From JAQGMJ01 sp036271855 (GTDB lineage Bacteria > Pseudomonadota > Gammaproteobacteria > Burkholderiales > JAEUOS01): 15,189 nt of DNA. Positions 1-7,761 of the stretch are shown here, piece after piece. The first letter of the stretch is position 1; each line of letters opens with the position of its first letter. The stretch covers positions 1-15,189 of the forward strand of contig DATAZV010000223.1 in the NCBI GenBank assembly GCA_036271855.1, read 5' to 3'. The notes beneath the pieces are model-generated. The model had not been told where the DNA came from, did not search any database, and saw only the letters and a program-made list of their open reading frames with translations. The position numbers and the translations under genes are program-made.

Positions 1-1045
1 CGATCAGGTATTGGCGACCATCGGCTATGAAAAGTTTCTGGCCGAGGAGCAGCCGCGCCTGCGCGCCGAGGGCAAGTGCGTCGGTATCGCGGTGGTCTGC
101 TATGTCGAGGGCACCGGCATCGGCCCGTACGAAGGCGCCAAGGTGCAGGTGCAGGCCAGCGGCAAGGTGAGCGTGGTCACCGGCATCGGCACCCAGGGCC
201 AGGGGCATTTCACCAGCTTCGCGCAAATCGTGGCGGACGCCTGCGGGGTGGACGTGACCAATGTGGAAGTCGTCACCGGCGATACCGATGCGTTCTACTG
301 GGGCGCCGGCACTTTCGCCAGCCGCGGCGCGGTGGTGGCGGGCAATGCCATCGGCCAGGCGGCGGGCCTGGTGCGGCAAAAAATCCTGGCTACCGCCGCC
401 GAGCATTTCGAATGCGCCGAGACCGACCTGGTGATCGTGAACGGCCGCGTGTCGCTGGCCGGCGTGCCGGACCATTCGATCACCCTGGGCGAACTGGCCG
501 GCATGGCCAACCCGATGCGCGGCGCGGTGGCGCCCGGCACCGAGCCGGGTCTGGAAGCCACCAGCTATTTCGGCCCGCCGATGGGCGCCACTGCCTCCGG
601 CGCGCACGCGATGATTGTCGAGGTCGACCCCGAGACCATGATGGTGGAGATCAAGCGCTACGCCGTGGCGCACGATTGCGGCGTGGTGATCAACCCGCTG
701 ATCGTCGAAGGCCAGGTGCAGGGCGGCGTGGCCCAGGGCATCGGCAACGCGTTTTTCGAGGACCTGGTCTACAACGACGAAGGCCAGTTGCTCAACGCCT
801 CGCTGGCGGACTACCTGCTGCCGACATCGATGGACGTGCCGCGCATGGAAATGACCCACGCCGTCACGCCCTCGCCGCTCAACCCGCTGGGCATCAAGGG
901 CGTGGGTGAAGCGGGGGCGATACCGGTCGGGCCGCTGTTCGCCCAGGCGTTGGAGGACGCGCTGCAACTGCCGGGGCGCGGGGTGGAACTGCTGGACATT
1001 CCGCTCAGCCCTTCGAAGCTGTGGGAACTGGCGCGCAGTGCGTAA
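1..1045 (+). CDS. Molybdenum hydroxylase large (molybdopterin-binding) subunit, 5'-truncated
   Basis: C-terminal ~347 residues of a xanthine/aldehyde/CO dehydrogenase-superfamily large subunit; the reading frame is open to the window's left edge, so the start lies upstream. Visible family hallmarks are a glycine/glutamine-rich cofactor loop (TGIGTQGQGH, bases about 178-207), a second loop around TFASRGAVVAGNA, the AHDCGVVINP segment, and GVGEAG near the C-terminus. The Glu of GVGEAG (codon 908-910) is the conserved active-site base in this superfamily. Such enzymes hydroxylate heterocycles or aldehydes, or oxidise CO, using a Mo cofactor together with FeS and FAD subunits. The substrate cannot be assigned because the N-terminal half, including the CoxL-type active-site loop, is outside the window. 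It has no evident link to the glycogen genes that follow and marks the edge of that locus. Confidence 0.9.
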   Translation, partial: DQVLATIGYEKFLAEEQPRLRAEGKCVGIAVVCYVEGTGIGPYEGAKVQVQASGKVSVVTGIGTQGQGHFTSFAQIVADACGVDVTNVEVVTGDTDAFYWGAGTFASRGAVVAGNAIGQAAGLVRQKILATAAEHFECAETDLVIVNGRVSLAGVPDHSITLGELAGMANPMRGAVAPGTEPGLEATSYFGPPMGATASGAHAMIVEVDPETMMVEIKRYAVAHDCGVVINPLIVEGQVQGGVAQGIGNAFFEDLVYNDEGQLLNASLADYLLPTSMDVPRMEMTHAVTPSPLNPLGIKGVGEAGAIPVGPLFAQALEDALQLPGRGVELLDIPLSPSKLWELARSA

Positions 1046-1103
1046 GTCCATGCAAGAACAAGCGGACCAACAAGCGCGCCCCATGCTGGTGCCAGGCCCG
1101 AGT

Positions 1104-1117
1104 GCCCGGTGCCGGGC
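1104..1117 (+). terminator. Possible weak terminator hairpin after the molybdenum hydroxylase gene
   Basis: GCCCGGTGCCGGGC can form a 6-bp GC stem with a 2-nt loop about 60 bases after the stop codon at 1043-1045. It is followed only by CTTC, not a real T-run, so rho-independent termination would be weak. The rest of the 141-bp gap (1046-1186) shows no convincing promoter or small gene. Confidence 0.25.
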
Positions 1118-1186
1118 TTCCCGCTACATGCATTCAACTTTGCCCACACGGCCGGCGCCGCGTGGCCACGCTAAAGCGACCAGACC

Positions 1187-2365
1187 GTGACCAAGCTCCC
1201 AAGTCCCGACGACGGCCCCGCGCCCGACAAGCGCGACACCAGCGCGCCGGTCAGCGCTGCGGGCATGCAGCAGCGCCAGACCTTCAGTGCCGATGGCGCC
1301 TGGCTGGACCAGACCATGCCGGGCCTGCCGAACGGCGGCGCCGGGACCGGCGCGGCGCGCGGACCCACCCGCCTGCTGGTCTGCGGCGACATCGGCGGCA
1401 CCAAGGTGCTGCTGGCCCTGGCCGAGCAACAGGGTAGCGGCCTGCGCTGGCGCCTGCAGCGGCGCTACCTCTGTGCCCACTATCCGGACCTGGCGGCGAT
1501 GTTCGCCGACTTCATGCGCATCGCCGCCGATGCCGCGCTGTATCCCGGCGACATCACCGGCGGCTGCCTGGCGGTGGCCGGGCCGGTGAGCGAGCACGGG
1601 CGCCGCGCGAAACTCACCAACCTGCCGTGGGAGATCGATGCCGCCGCGCTGGCCGCCGACCACGGCACCGGGCCGATCCGCCTGGTCAACGATTTTGCCG
1701 CCGCCGCTGCCGGCGTCGATGCGGTCGAGCCGGCCGACCTGGTGGAGTTGCAGGCCGGTGAACCCGAGAAGCGTGGTGTACGGCTGGTGATCGGGGCCGG
1801 CACCGGGCTGGGGGTGGCCACCCTGGTCTGGCATGGCGGCGCCGATGGCGGCTATCGCCCGCTAGCGGGCGAAGGCGGCCACCTCGGCTTCGCGCCGACC
1901 GATGAACTCCAGGTCGAACTGTGGCGCCATCTGAAGGCGCAGGGACTGCGGGTGAGCAACGAGCACATCGTCGCCGGGCCAGGGCTGATGGCGGTATATC
2001 AATTCTTGCAGCAGCGCGCGCAAGCCGCGCCGGATTCGCTGGACACGCCGGAAAAAATCGCCGCGCAGGCCGCGCAGGAACCGCAAGGCATCGCCGCCCA
2101 GGCGCTGCAACTGTTCTTTCGCATCTATGGCGCCGCCGCCGGCGACCTGGCGCTGGCGGTGATGCCGCGCGGCGGCGTCTATATCGCGGGCGGCATCGCC
2201 GCGCGCCTGTTGCCGCAAATGCGAGCCAGCTCCTTTGTGGAAGCTTTCAACGGCAAGGCGCCGCATGCGGGATTGATCCAGCGCCTGCCGCTGCGCGTGA
2301 TCACCGACCTTGATCTCGGGCTGAAAGGCGCGGCGCGCATCGCCTGCGGCTGGGCGCAGGTCTAG
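1187..2365 (+). CDS. glk: Glucokinase (ATP-dependent, bacterial Glk family) with N-terminal extension
   Basis: Phosphorylates glucose to glucose-6-phosphate in the cytoplasm. Family signatures (numbered from the GTG at 1187) are the phosphate loop GDIGGTK at 67-73, the catalytic-base segment LVNDFAA (Asp169), the adenosine-site stretch GAGTGLGV at 203-210, GEGGH at 228-232, NEHIVAGPG, and a C-terminal IAGGIA. The frame gives 392 aa against roughly 320 in the family. The excess is about 62 residues of Pro/Gly/Ala-rich, probably disordered sequence before the phosphate loop. No start has a clear ribosome site; ATG codons at 1265 and 1316 would shorten the extension to ~36 or ~18 residues, so the true start is uncertain. 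The gene faces glgB head-on and their stop codons overlap. It would supply glucose-6-phosphate to the pgi and glycogen steps encoded nearby. Identity is firm; the N-terminus is not. Confidence 0.9.
   Translation: MTKLPSPDDGPAPDKRDTSAPVSAAGMQQRQTFSADGAWLDQTMPGLPNGGAGTGAARGPTRLLVCGDIGGTKVLLALAEQQGSGLRWRLQRRYLCAHYPDLAAMFADFMRIAADAALYPGDITGGCLAVAGPVSEHGRRAKLTNLPWEIDAAALAADHGTGPIRLVNDFAAAAAGVDAVEPADLVELQAGEPEKRGVRLVIGAGTGLGVATLVWHGGADGGYRPLAGEGGHLGFAPTDELQVELWRHLKAQGLRVSNEHIVAGPGLMAVYQFLQQRAQAAPDSLDTPEKIAAQAAQEPQGIAAQALQLFFRIYGAAAGDLALAVMPRGGVYIAGGIAARLLPQMRASSFVEAFNGKAPHAGLIQRLPLRVITDLDLGLKGAARIACGWAQV
2362..2365. other. Shared CTAG: interlocked stop codons of glk and glgB
   Basis: The glk stop TAG is bases 2363-2365 on the + strand. 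The glgB stop TAG is read on the - strand from 2364 down to 2362. The palindrome CTAG therefore ends both convergent genes, leaving no room for a terminator between them. Transcripts from each side must run into the other gene's coding sequence. Confidence 0.9.
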
Positions 2366-4551
2366 ACCGGCTTAAGCAGCACCGCGCCTAAGGGCGGCAG
2401 GGTCAGGCTCAAGGAAGCCGGCCGCCCCATCCACGCGCGTTTGGTCGCGCGCAAATGCTCACCGGCCGCTATGCCGCTGCCGCCGTAGATACCGTCGTCA
2501 CTATTGAGCAAGACCTCATAGTTGCCCGAGCGCGGCACGCCCAGGCGGTAGCCATGGCGCGGCACCGGGGTGAAGTTGAGCACGGCAATCAGCACGCTGC
2601 CGTCGCGCGCGATGCGCAGGAAGCTGATCAGCGATTGCTCGGCGTCGTTGCAGTCGATCCACTCGAAGCCGGCCGGCTCGAAGTCGAGCTGATGCAGGGG
2701 GCTTAAGTCGCGCACCATGCGGTTGAGATCGCGCGACAGGCGCTGTACGCCTGCATGGGCTGGCTGGCTGAGCAGCCCCCAGGGCAGCTCTTCCTTGCTG
2801 CGCCATTCATGCGGGGCGCCGATTTCGTCGCCCATGAAGGCGAGCTTTTTGCCCGGCATCAGCCCCTGGTAGGCCAGCAGCAGGCGCAGGTTGGCGAAAC
2901 GCTGCCAGGGGTCGCCGGGCATTTTCATCAGCAGGGAGCGCTTGCCGTGCACCACCTCGTCGTGCGACAGCGGCAGGACGAAGTTTTCGCTGTAGGCGTA
3001 GATCTGCCCGAAGGTCAGCTTCTGGTGGTGGTAGCGCCGGTGCACCGGGTCCTGCTCCATGTAACTCAGGCTGTCGTTCATCCAGCCCATGTTCCATTTC
3101 ATCGAAAAGCCCAGGCCGCCCAGGTAAACCGGGCGCGAGACCATCGGCCAGGAGGTCGATTCCTCCGCGATGGTCAGCGCACCGGGAAAATCGCGATGGA
3201 CCATGACGTTCATTTCGCGCAGGAACTCCATCGCCTCCAGGTTTTCGCGCCCGCCGAATTTGTTCGGCAGCCATTCGCCTTCCTTGCGCGAATAGTCGAG
3301 ATAGAGCATCGACGCCACCGCGTCCACCCGCAGGCCGTCGGCGTGGAATTCGGAGAGCCAATAGTGCGCGCTGGACAACAGGAAGCTTTGCACTTCCTTG
3401 CGGCCGAAGTTGAATACGTGGGTGCCCCAGTCCGGATGGGTGCGCATGCGCGGGTCGGCGTGCTCGTAGAGCGTGGTGCCGTCAAAGTGGGCCAAAGCAA
3501 AATCATCGGCCGGGAAATGACCCGGCACCCAGTCGAGGATCACGCCGATGCCGGCGGCATGGCAGGCGTCGATCAAAAAGCGCAAGTCGTCGGGGGTGCC
3601 GAAGCGGCTGCTGGGGGCGAAAAAGCCGGTGCACTGGTAGCCCCAGGACTCGTCCAGCGGATGCTCCATCAGGGGCATGAACTCGATGTGCGTATAGCCC
3701 TGCTCCAGCACATAGGGCAGCAGGCGCGCGGCGAGGTCGCGGTAGCCGTAAAAGCCGCCGCCGGGATGGCGCATCCACGAGCCCGCATGCACTTCGTAGA
3801 TCGACAGCGGCGCGTGCAGCCAGTCCCAGCCGGCGCGCTGTTCCATCCAGGCGGCGTCGTTCCAGCGGTGTTGCGGCTGGTTGACGCGGGCGGCGGTGGC
3901 GGGGCGGAATTCGAATTCGCGGCCGTAGGGGTCGGTCTTGCGCAATATGGCGCCGGTCTCGCGCTGGCGCAATTCGTACTTGTAGAGCGTGCCGGGCGCC
4001 ATCTCCGGAATGAACAACTCCCAGACGCCGGAGGCGCCCAGGCTGGCCATCGGATGCACCCGCCCGTCCCAGCGGTTAAAGTCGCCGATCACCGATACCC
4101 GGGAGGCATTCGGCGCCCAGACGCGAAAGCAGACGCCGGCCACGCCGCGCCGCGCCTGCGGGTTGGCGCCGAGCAGCCGGTAGGCCTGGAGATGCCGGCC
4201 CTCGTTGAAAATGTACAGGTCGTCGGCCGGCGGCGCGGGTGCAAAGGCGTAGGGGTCATGGGCATTTACGCCGTCAATGCGCAGGGTGTAAGGTACGTCA
4301 TGGGCGAGCTTTTGCGCCGGAACACGCAGTTCGAACACGCCGGCGGGGTGGGTCCGCTTGAGGGGCTGGAAGCGGCCGTCGAGTTCGACCGCCACTTCGC
4401 CTGCCTCCGGCCGGAATACCCGCAGCAGGCTCCCGGCGGCGCCTTTCGGGCCGCCCGGCGCCGGCTGCAGGCCCAGGACCTGGAATGGATCATGCATGCG
4501 TGCTTCCAGCAAGGCATGCAAGGCGGGATCCATCTTGGGGGCAGGGGTCAT
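2362..4551 (-). CDS. glgB: 1,4-alpha-glucan branching enzyme (GH13)
   Basis: Cuts alpha-1,4-glucan chains and transfers them to make alpha-1,6 branches in glycogen. From the ATG at 4551 the protein is 729 aa, matching the ~728 aa of E. coli GlgB. Order of domains: N-terminal domain starting near DPFQVLG (21-27), CBM48-type module (~135-215; FRVWAPNA, GDFNRWDG), GH13 barrel (~250-620), C-terminal beta domain. Catalytic residues are visible: nucleophile Asp410 in GLRVDAVASM, acid/base Glu463 in IAEEST, Asp531 in LSHDEVVHGK, with DWVPGHFPADDFAL also conserved. The frame stays open on the - strand to 5094, but that stretch lies under glgC and shows no GlgB similarity, so it was excluded. A second ATG at 4533 (MDPALHALL) would give 723 aa; neither start has a good ribosome site. 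Divergent from glgC; the only GH13 enzyme in the window. Confidence 0.97.
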   Translation of the reverse strand: MTPAPKMDPALHALLEARMHDPFQVLGLQPAPGGPKGAAGSLLRVFRPEAGEVAVELDGRFQPLKRTHPAGVFELRVPAQKLAHDVPYTLRIDGVNAHDPYAFAPAPPADDLYIFNEGRHLQAYRLLGANPQARRGVAGVCFRVWAPNASRVSVIGDFNRWDGRVHPMASLGASGVWELFIPEMAPGTLYKYELRQRETGAILRKTDPYGREFEFRPATAARVNQPQHRWNDAAWMEQRAGWDWLHAPLSIYEVHAGSWMRHPGGGFYGYRDLAARLLPYVLEQGYTHIEFMPLMEHPLDESWGYQCTGFFAPSSRFGTPDDLRFLIDACHAAGIGVILDWVPGHFPADDFALAHFDGTTLYEHADPRMRTHPDWGTHVFNFGRKEVQSFLLSSAHYWLSEFHADGLRVDAVASMLYLDYSRKEGEWLPNKFGGRENLEAMEFLREMNVMVHRDFPGALTIAEESTSWPMVSRPVYLGGLGFSMKWNMGWMNDSLSYMEQDPVHRRYHHQKLTFGQIYAYSENFVLPLSHDEVVHGKRSLLMKMPGDPWQRFANLRLLLAYQGLMPGKKLAFMGDEIGAPHEWRSKEELPWGLLSQPAHAGVQRLSRDLNRMVRDLSPLHQLDFEPAGFEWIDCNDAEQSLISFLRIARDGSVLIAVLNFTPVPRHGYRLGVPRSGNYEVLLNSDDGIYGGSGIAAGEHLRATKRAWMGRPASLSLTLPPLGAVLLKPV

Positions 4552-4611
4552 CGGAGGGCGGCAAGGCGGAAAGCTGGACCTACGGCCGGTCGGAAAACGA
4601 ACCGGGCGGAA

Positions 4612-4641
4612 AAAATATGCAACGAAATACCGGAATGACAA
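4612..4641 (-). promoter_or_regulatory. Candidate sigma70-type promoter for glgB
   Basis: On the - strand, TTGTCA (4641 to 4636; 5 of 6 matches to the -35 consensus) is followed after 18 bases by TATTTT (4617 to 4612; 4 of 6 to the -10 consensus), in an A/T-rich patch that stands out from its GC-rich surroundings. It would give a leader of about 50-60 nt before the ATG at 4551. Assigned by eye only. Confidence 0.35.
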
Positions 4642-4660
4642 CGACAAGCAGGCGGCCGGC

Positions 4661-4672
4661 AATGCGTGCATT
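4661..4672. promoter_or_regulatory. Short inverted repeat upstream of glgC
   Basis: AATGCGTGCATT is a 5-bp inverted repeat with a 2-base centre, lying 19 bases before the glgC ATG in the divergent glgB/glgC spacer. It could be half of an operator or a leader element, but one short palindrome can arise by chance. Upstream, ATGACA (4635-4640) resembles a -35 box for glgC, but the hexamer 17 bases downstream (GGCAAT) is a poor -10. Confidence 0.2.
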
Positions 4673-4690
4673 GTAGCCACGGCGGGAGAC

Positions 4691-6004
4691 ATGATGAATT
4701 CGCAATCCTCGGGGAGCCCTTCTTCCGCCAGCCGGCCCGGCGGTTCGCTGACCCGCGCCACCTGCGCTTTTGTGCTGGCCGGCGGCCGCGGCACGCGCCT
4801 GATGCAGCTCACCGACTGGCGCTGCAAGCCGGCGGTGCCCTTCGGCGGCAAATTCCGCATCATCGACTTCACGCTGTCGAACTGCGTCAATTCCGGCATC
4901 CGGCGCATCGGCATCGCCACCCAGTACAAGGCGCAAAGCCTGATCCGCCACATCCAGCGCGGCTGGAGCTTTCTCGACGGCCGCTTCCAGGAATTCGTCG
5001 ACATCCTGCCGGCGCAGCAGCAGGTGACGGAAAACTGGTATCGCGGCACCGCCGATGCGGTGTTCCAGAACCTCGATGCCCTGCGGCGCAACAACCCGCG
5101 CTTCGCCCTGATCCTCTCCGGCGACCATATCTACAAGATGGACTACGGCAAGATGCTGGCCGCCCACGTGGAGTCCCGTGCCGACCTGACGGTAGCCTGC
5201 ATCGACGTGCCGGTGAAGGACGCCAGCGGTTTCGGCGTGGTCAGCGTGGATGAGGAACATCGGGTGCGCGACTTTGTCGAAAAACCTGCGGTACCGCCGG
5301 AAATTCCCGGCCACCCCGGCCGGGCCCTGGCGAGCATGGGCATCTATGTGTTCAACGCCGACTTTCTTTACGAACAATTGATCCGCGACTCCTCCGAACC
5401 CAATTCCAGCCACGATTTCGGCAAGGACCTGATTCCCCACCTGGTGCCGCGCTACCGCGTCTATGCCCACAGCTTTACCGACAGTTGCGTCGACCCCGGC
5501 ACGGCAGCCGAGGAGCGGCGCGCGCCCTACTGGCGCGACGTCGGCACCATCGACGCCTACTGGGAAGCCAATATCGAGCTCACCAAGGTGACGCCGGAGC
5601 TGAACCTGTACGACGAGGACTGGCCGATCTGGACCCACCAGGAACAGTTGCCGCCGGCCAAATTCGTCTTCGACGACGACAACCGGCGCGGCATGGCGAT
5701 CGACTCGATGGTTTCCGGCGGCATCATCATCAGCGGCGCCGAGGTGCGGCGCTCGATGCTGTTTTCGCGCGTCCAGGTGCACAGCTACGCGCAGATCGAG
5801 GACTCGGTGATCCTGCCCAATGTCGATATCGGCCGCGGCGCGAAACTGCGCAAGGTGGTGATCGACAAGCATTGCCGCATTCCCGCCGGCATGACGATCG
5901 GTTATGACCCGGTGGAAGACGGCAAGCGCTTTCACGTAAGCGAAGGCGGCGTCACCCTGGTAACGCCGGAAATGCTCGACCAGCGCGTGCATCACATCCT
6001 TTAA
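4691..6004 (+). CDS. glgC: Glucose-1-phosphate adenylyltransferase (ADP-glucose pyrophosphorylase)
   Basis: Makes ADP-glucose from ATP and glucose-1-phosphate, the committed step of bacterial glycogen synthesis. 437 aa, close to E. coli GlgC (431). Motifs: nucleotide loop LAGGRGTRL (29-37), KPAVPFGGKFRIIDF, WYRGTADAV (116-124), SGDHIYKMDY with catalytic-type Asp145, FVEKP (Lys198, glucose-1-phosphate site), SMGIYVF, and a C-terminal left-handed beta-helix region (SRVQVHSYAQIEDSVILP). The frame is open far upstream, but the family N-terminus and GGGAG at 4684-4688 place the start here; the adjacent ATG at 4694 has the better 5-base spacing and is equally possible. In E. coli GlgC the residue before Arg in the LTNKRAKPAV segment is Lys39, an activator-binding residue; here it is Trp43 (LTDWRCKPAV), so allosteric behaviour may differ. 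First gene of the run leading through the GH57 genes to glgP. Confidence 0.97.
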   Translation: MMNSQSSGSPSSASRPGGSLTRATCAFVLAGGRGTRLMQLTDWRCKPAVPFGGKFRIIDFTLSNCVNSGIRRIGIATQYKAQSLIRHIQRGWSFLDGRFQEFVDILPAQQQVTENWYRGTADAVFQNLDALRRNNPRFALILSGDHIYKMDYGKMLAAHVESRADLTVACIDVPVKDASGFGVVSVDEEHRVRDFVEKPAVPPEIPGHPGRALASMGIYVFNADFLYEQLIRDSSEPNSSHDFGKDLIPHLVPRYRVYAHSFTDSCVDPGTAAEERRAPYWRDVGTIDAYWEANIELTKVTPELNLYDEDWPIWTHQEQLPPAKFVFDDDNRRGMAIDSMVSGGIIISGAEVRRSMLFSRVQVHSYAQIEDSVILPNVDIGRGAKLRKVVIDKHCRIPAGMTIGYDPVEDGKRFHVSEGGVTLVTPEMLDQRVHHIL

Positions 6005-6027
6005 TTGCAACCGGAAAATATCCGCAG

Positions 6028-7731
6028 ATGAGCGATCGACTCGACCTGGTGTTTCTCTGGCATATGCACCAGCCCGACTACCGCGACCACACCAGCGGCG
6101 AATTCATCCTGCCCTGGGTCTACCTGCACGCGCTAAAGGATTACACCGACATGGCGGCGCACTTCGAGCGCCATCCGCAAATCCGCGCCGTGGTCAATTT
6201 CGTGCCGGTGCTGGCCGAGCAGATCGAAGACTATGTCGCGCAGTTCGATGCAAACACCTTTCGCGACCCGCTCCTGCGCATGCTGGCCGCGTCCGATCTC
6301 GAGCACCTCGGCGCGGAAGAGCGCGTGAGCCTGGCGCAGGCCTGCTTTCGCAGCAACCACCAGACCATGCTGACGCCGTTCGCGCCCTACAAGCGCCTGC
6401 ACGAGGTGTACCGCAGCCTGGCCGCGGATGCGGAAACCAGCGGCGAAGCCGGCACGCCCGACCTGGCCTATCTCTCGGGCAGCTATTTCTCCGACCTGGT
6501 GGTCTGGTACCACCTGGCCTGGACCGGCGAGACCGAGCGCCGCCGCTGGCCCCTGTTGACGGACCTGATGAAAAAGGGGATGGGTTTTACTCTCGACGAC
6601 CGCCAGGCCCTGCTGGCCCTGCTGGGCACTATCCTGCGCAACCTGCTGCCGCGCTACCGCGCCCTGGCCGACAGCGGCCAGATCGAACTGTGCTGCACGC
6701 CGCAAACCCACCCGCTGTCGCCGCTCCTGCTCGACTTCGCCAGCGCGCGTGAAAGCGTGCCCGATGCGCGCCTGCCCCAGTCCCCCGGCTACCCCGGCGG
6801 CGCCGAGCGGGTGGACGCGCACATTCGCGCCGCGCAAGCCAGCCATGAAATGCGCTTCGGCAGCGCCCCCGCCGGCATGTGGCCGGCCGAAGGCGCGGTC
6901 TCGCAGGCCTTCATTGAACGCATGGCGGCGCTGGGCTGCGGCTGGGCCGCCAGCGGCGAGGCAGTGTTGCGCGCCAGCCTGGCGCGCTCGGGCATCGAGG
7001 ATGCAACGCCGGCCTACCGCCCCTGGCAACCCGCGGGCGCGCCTGGCCTGACCATGTTCTTCCGCGACGACCGCCTTTCCGACCTGATCGGTTTCGAATA
7101 TTCCAAGTGGCACGGCGAAACCGCGGCGCGCCACCTGGTGGGCGAGCTCGAAGGCATCCAGGCGCGCGCGCCGGCGGGCGAAACGCCGGTGGCCTGCATC
7201 ATCCTCGACGGCGAGAATGCCTGGGAGCATTACCCCTACAACGGCTATTATTTTTTCGAGGAGCTGTACTCGCGCCTGCACCCCCATGAGCGGATACGCG
7301 GCACCACCCTGCGCGATCTCCTGCGCGAAGGCGTGCCCAGCGCGCGGGCGCTGCCGAAACTTTCGGCCGGCAGCTGGGTCTACGGAACGATGTCGACGTG
7401 GATTGGAGACCCCGACAAGAACCGGGCCTGGGATTTGCTCTGTGCCGCCAAGACAGCTTACGACAGCGCGCTGCCGGGCTTGTCGCAAAGCGAACGCGAC
7501 GCCGCGCAAACGCAGCTTGCGGTATGCGAAAGCTCCGACTGGTTCTGGTGGTTCGGCGACTACAACCCGTCGGCGGCGGTGGCCAGCTTCGACCGACTGT
7601 ACCGGCGCAATCTTTCCAACCTCTACGAATTGCTCAAACTCCCGCCCCCGCCCGAACTCGAACTGCCGATTTCTTCCGGCAACCGCCATGCCACCCACGA
7701 CGGCACCATGCGCCGCGCGCAGGAAACCTGA
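6028..7731 (+). CDS. Glycoside hydrolase family 57 protein, specificity unassigned (alpha-glucan-active)
   Basis: 567 aa, cytoplasmic (no signal peptide). Conserved GH57 regions appear in order: WHMHQPDYRD near the N-terminus (HQP at 14-16), TPQTHPLSPLL mid-protein, WPAEGA with probable nucleophile Glu288, FFRDDRLSD with probable acid/base Asp347 or Asp348, and WEHYPYNGYYFFEEL. The family retains the anomer of alpha-glucans and includes amylases, amylopullulanases, branching enzymes and 4-alpha-glucanotransferases. The start resembles the LWHMHQP...LPWVRLHALKDY group usually annotated as alpha-amylase-like, whose activity I cannot name with confidence. It begins 23 bases after the glgC stop and ends 30 bases before the second GH57 gene, so co-transcription is likely. 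A role in trimming or debranching glycogen is inferred from position, as no glgX is visible. The ribosome site is weak. Confidence 0.88.
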   Translation: MSDRLDLVFLWHMHQPDYRDHTSGEFILPWVYLHALKDYTDMAAHFERHPQIRAVVNFVPVLAEQIEDYVAQFDANTFRDPLLRMLAASDLEHLGAEERVSLAQACFRSNHQTMLTPFAPYKRLHEVYRSLAADAETSGEAGTPDLAYLSGSYFSDLVVWYHLAWTGETERRRWPLLTDLMKKGMGFTLDDRQALLALLGTILRNLLPRYRALADSGQIELCCTPQTHPLSPLLLDFASARESVPDARLPQSPGYPGGAERVDAHIRAAQASHEMRFGSAPAGMWPAEGAVSQAFIERMAALGCGWAASGEAVLRASLARSGIEDATPAYRPWQPAGAPGLTMFFRDDRLSDLIGFEYSKWHGETAARHLVGELEGIQARAPAGETPVACIILDGENAWEHYPYNGYYFFEELYSRLHPHERIRGTTLRDLLREGVPSARALPKLSAGSWVYGTMSTWIGDPDKNRAWDLLCAAKTAYDSALPGLSQSERDAAQTQLAVCESSDWFWWFGDYNPSAAVASFDRLYRRNLSNLYELLKLPPPPELELPISSGNRHATHDGTMRRAQET

Positions 7732-7761
7732 GCCGCCGCCCGGCTCAAGCACCCCCCACCC

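Noticed and set aside
2755..4638. A 627-codon + strand frame antisense to glgB
   Set aside because: glgB shows all catalytic residues and family length on the - strand; the opposite frame has no recognisable domain.
4358..4690. An upstream extension of the glgC frame
   Set aside because: It would overlap the glgB 5' end; GlgC similarity and the GGGAG ribosome site support the start at 4691/4694.
4552..5094. An N-terminal extension of GlgB by ~180 residues from an upstream - strand start
   Set aside because: That stretch lies opposite the glgC 5' half and its promoter region, lacks GlgB similarity, and starting at 4551 gives the normal family length.
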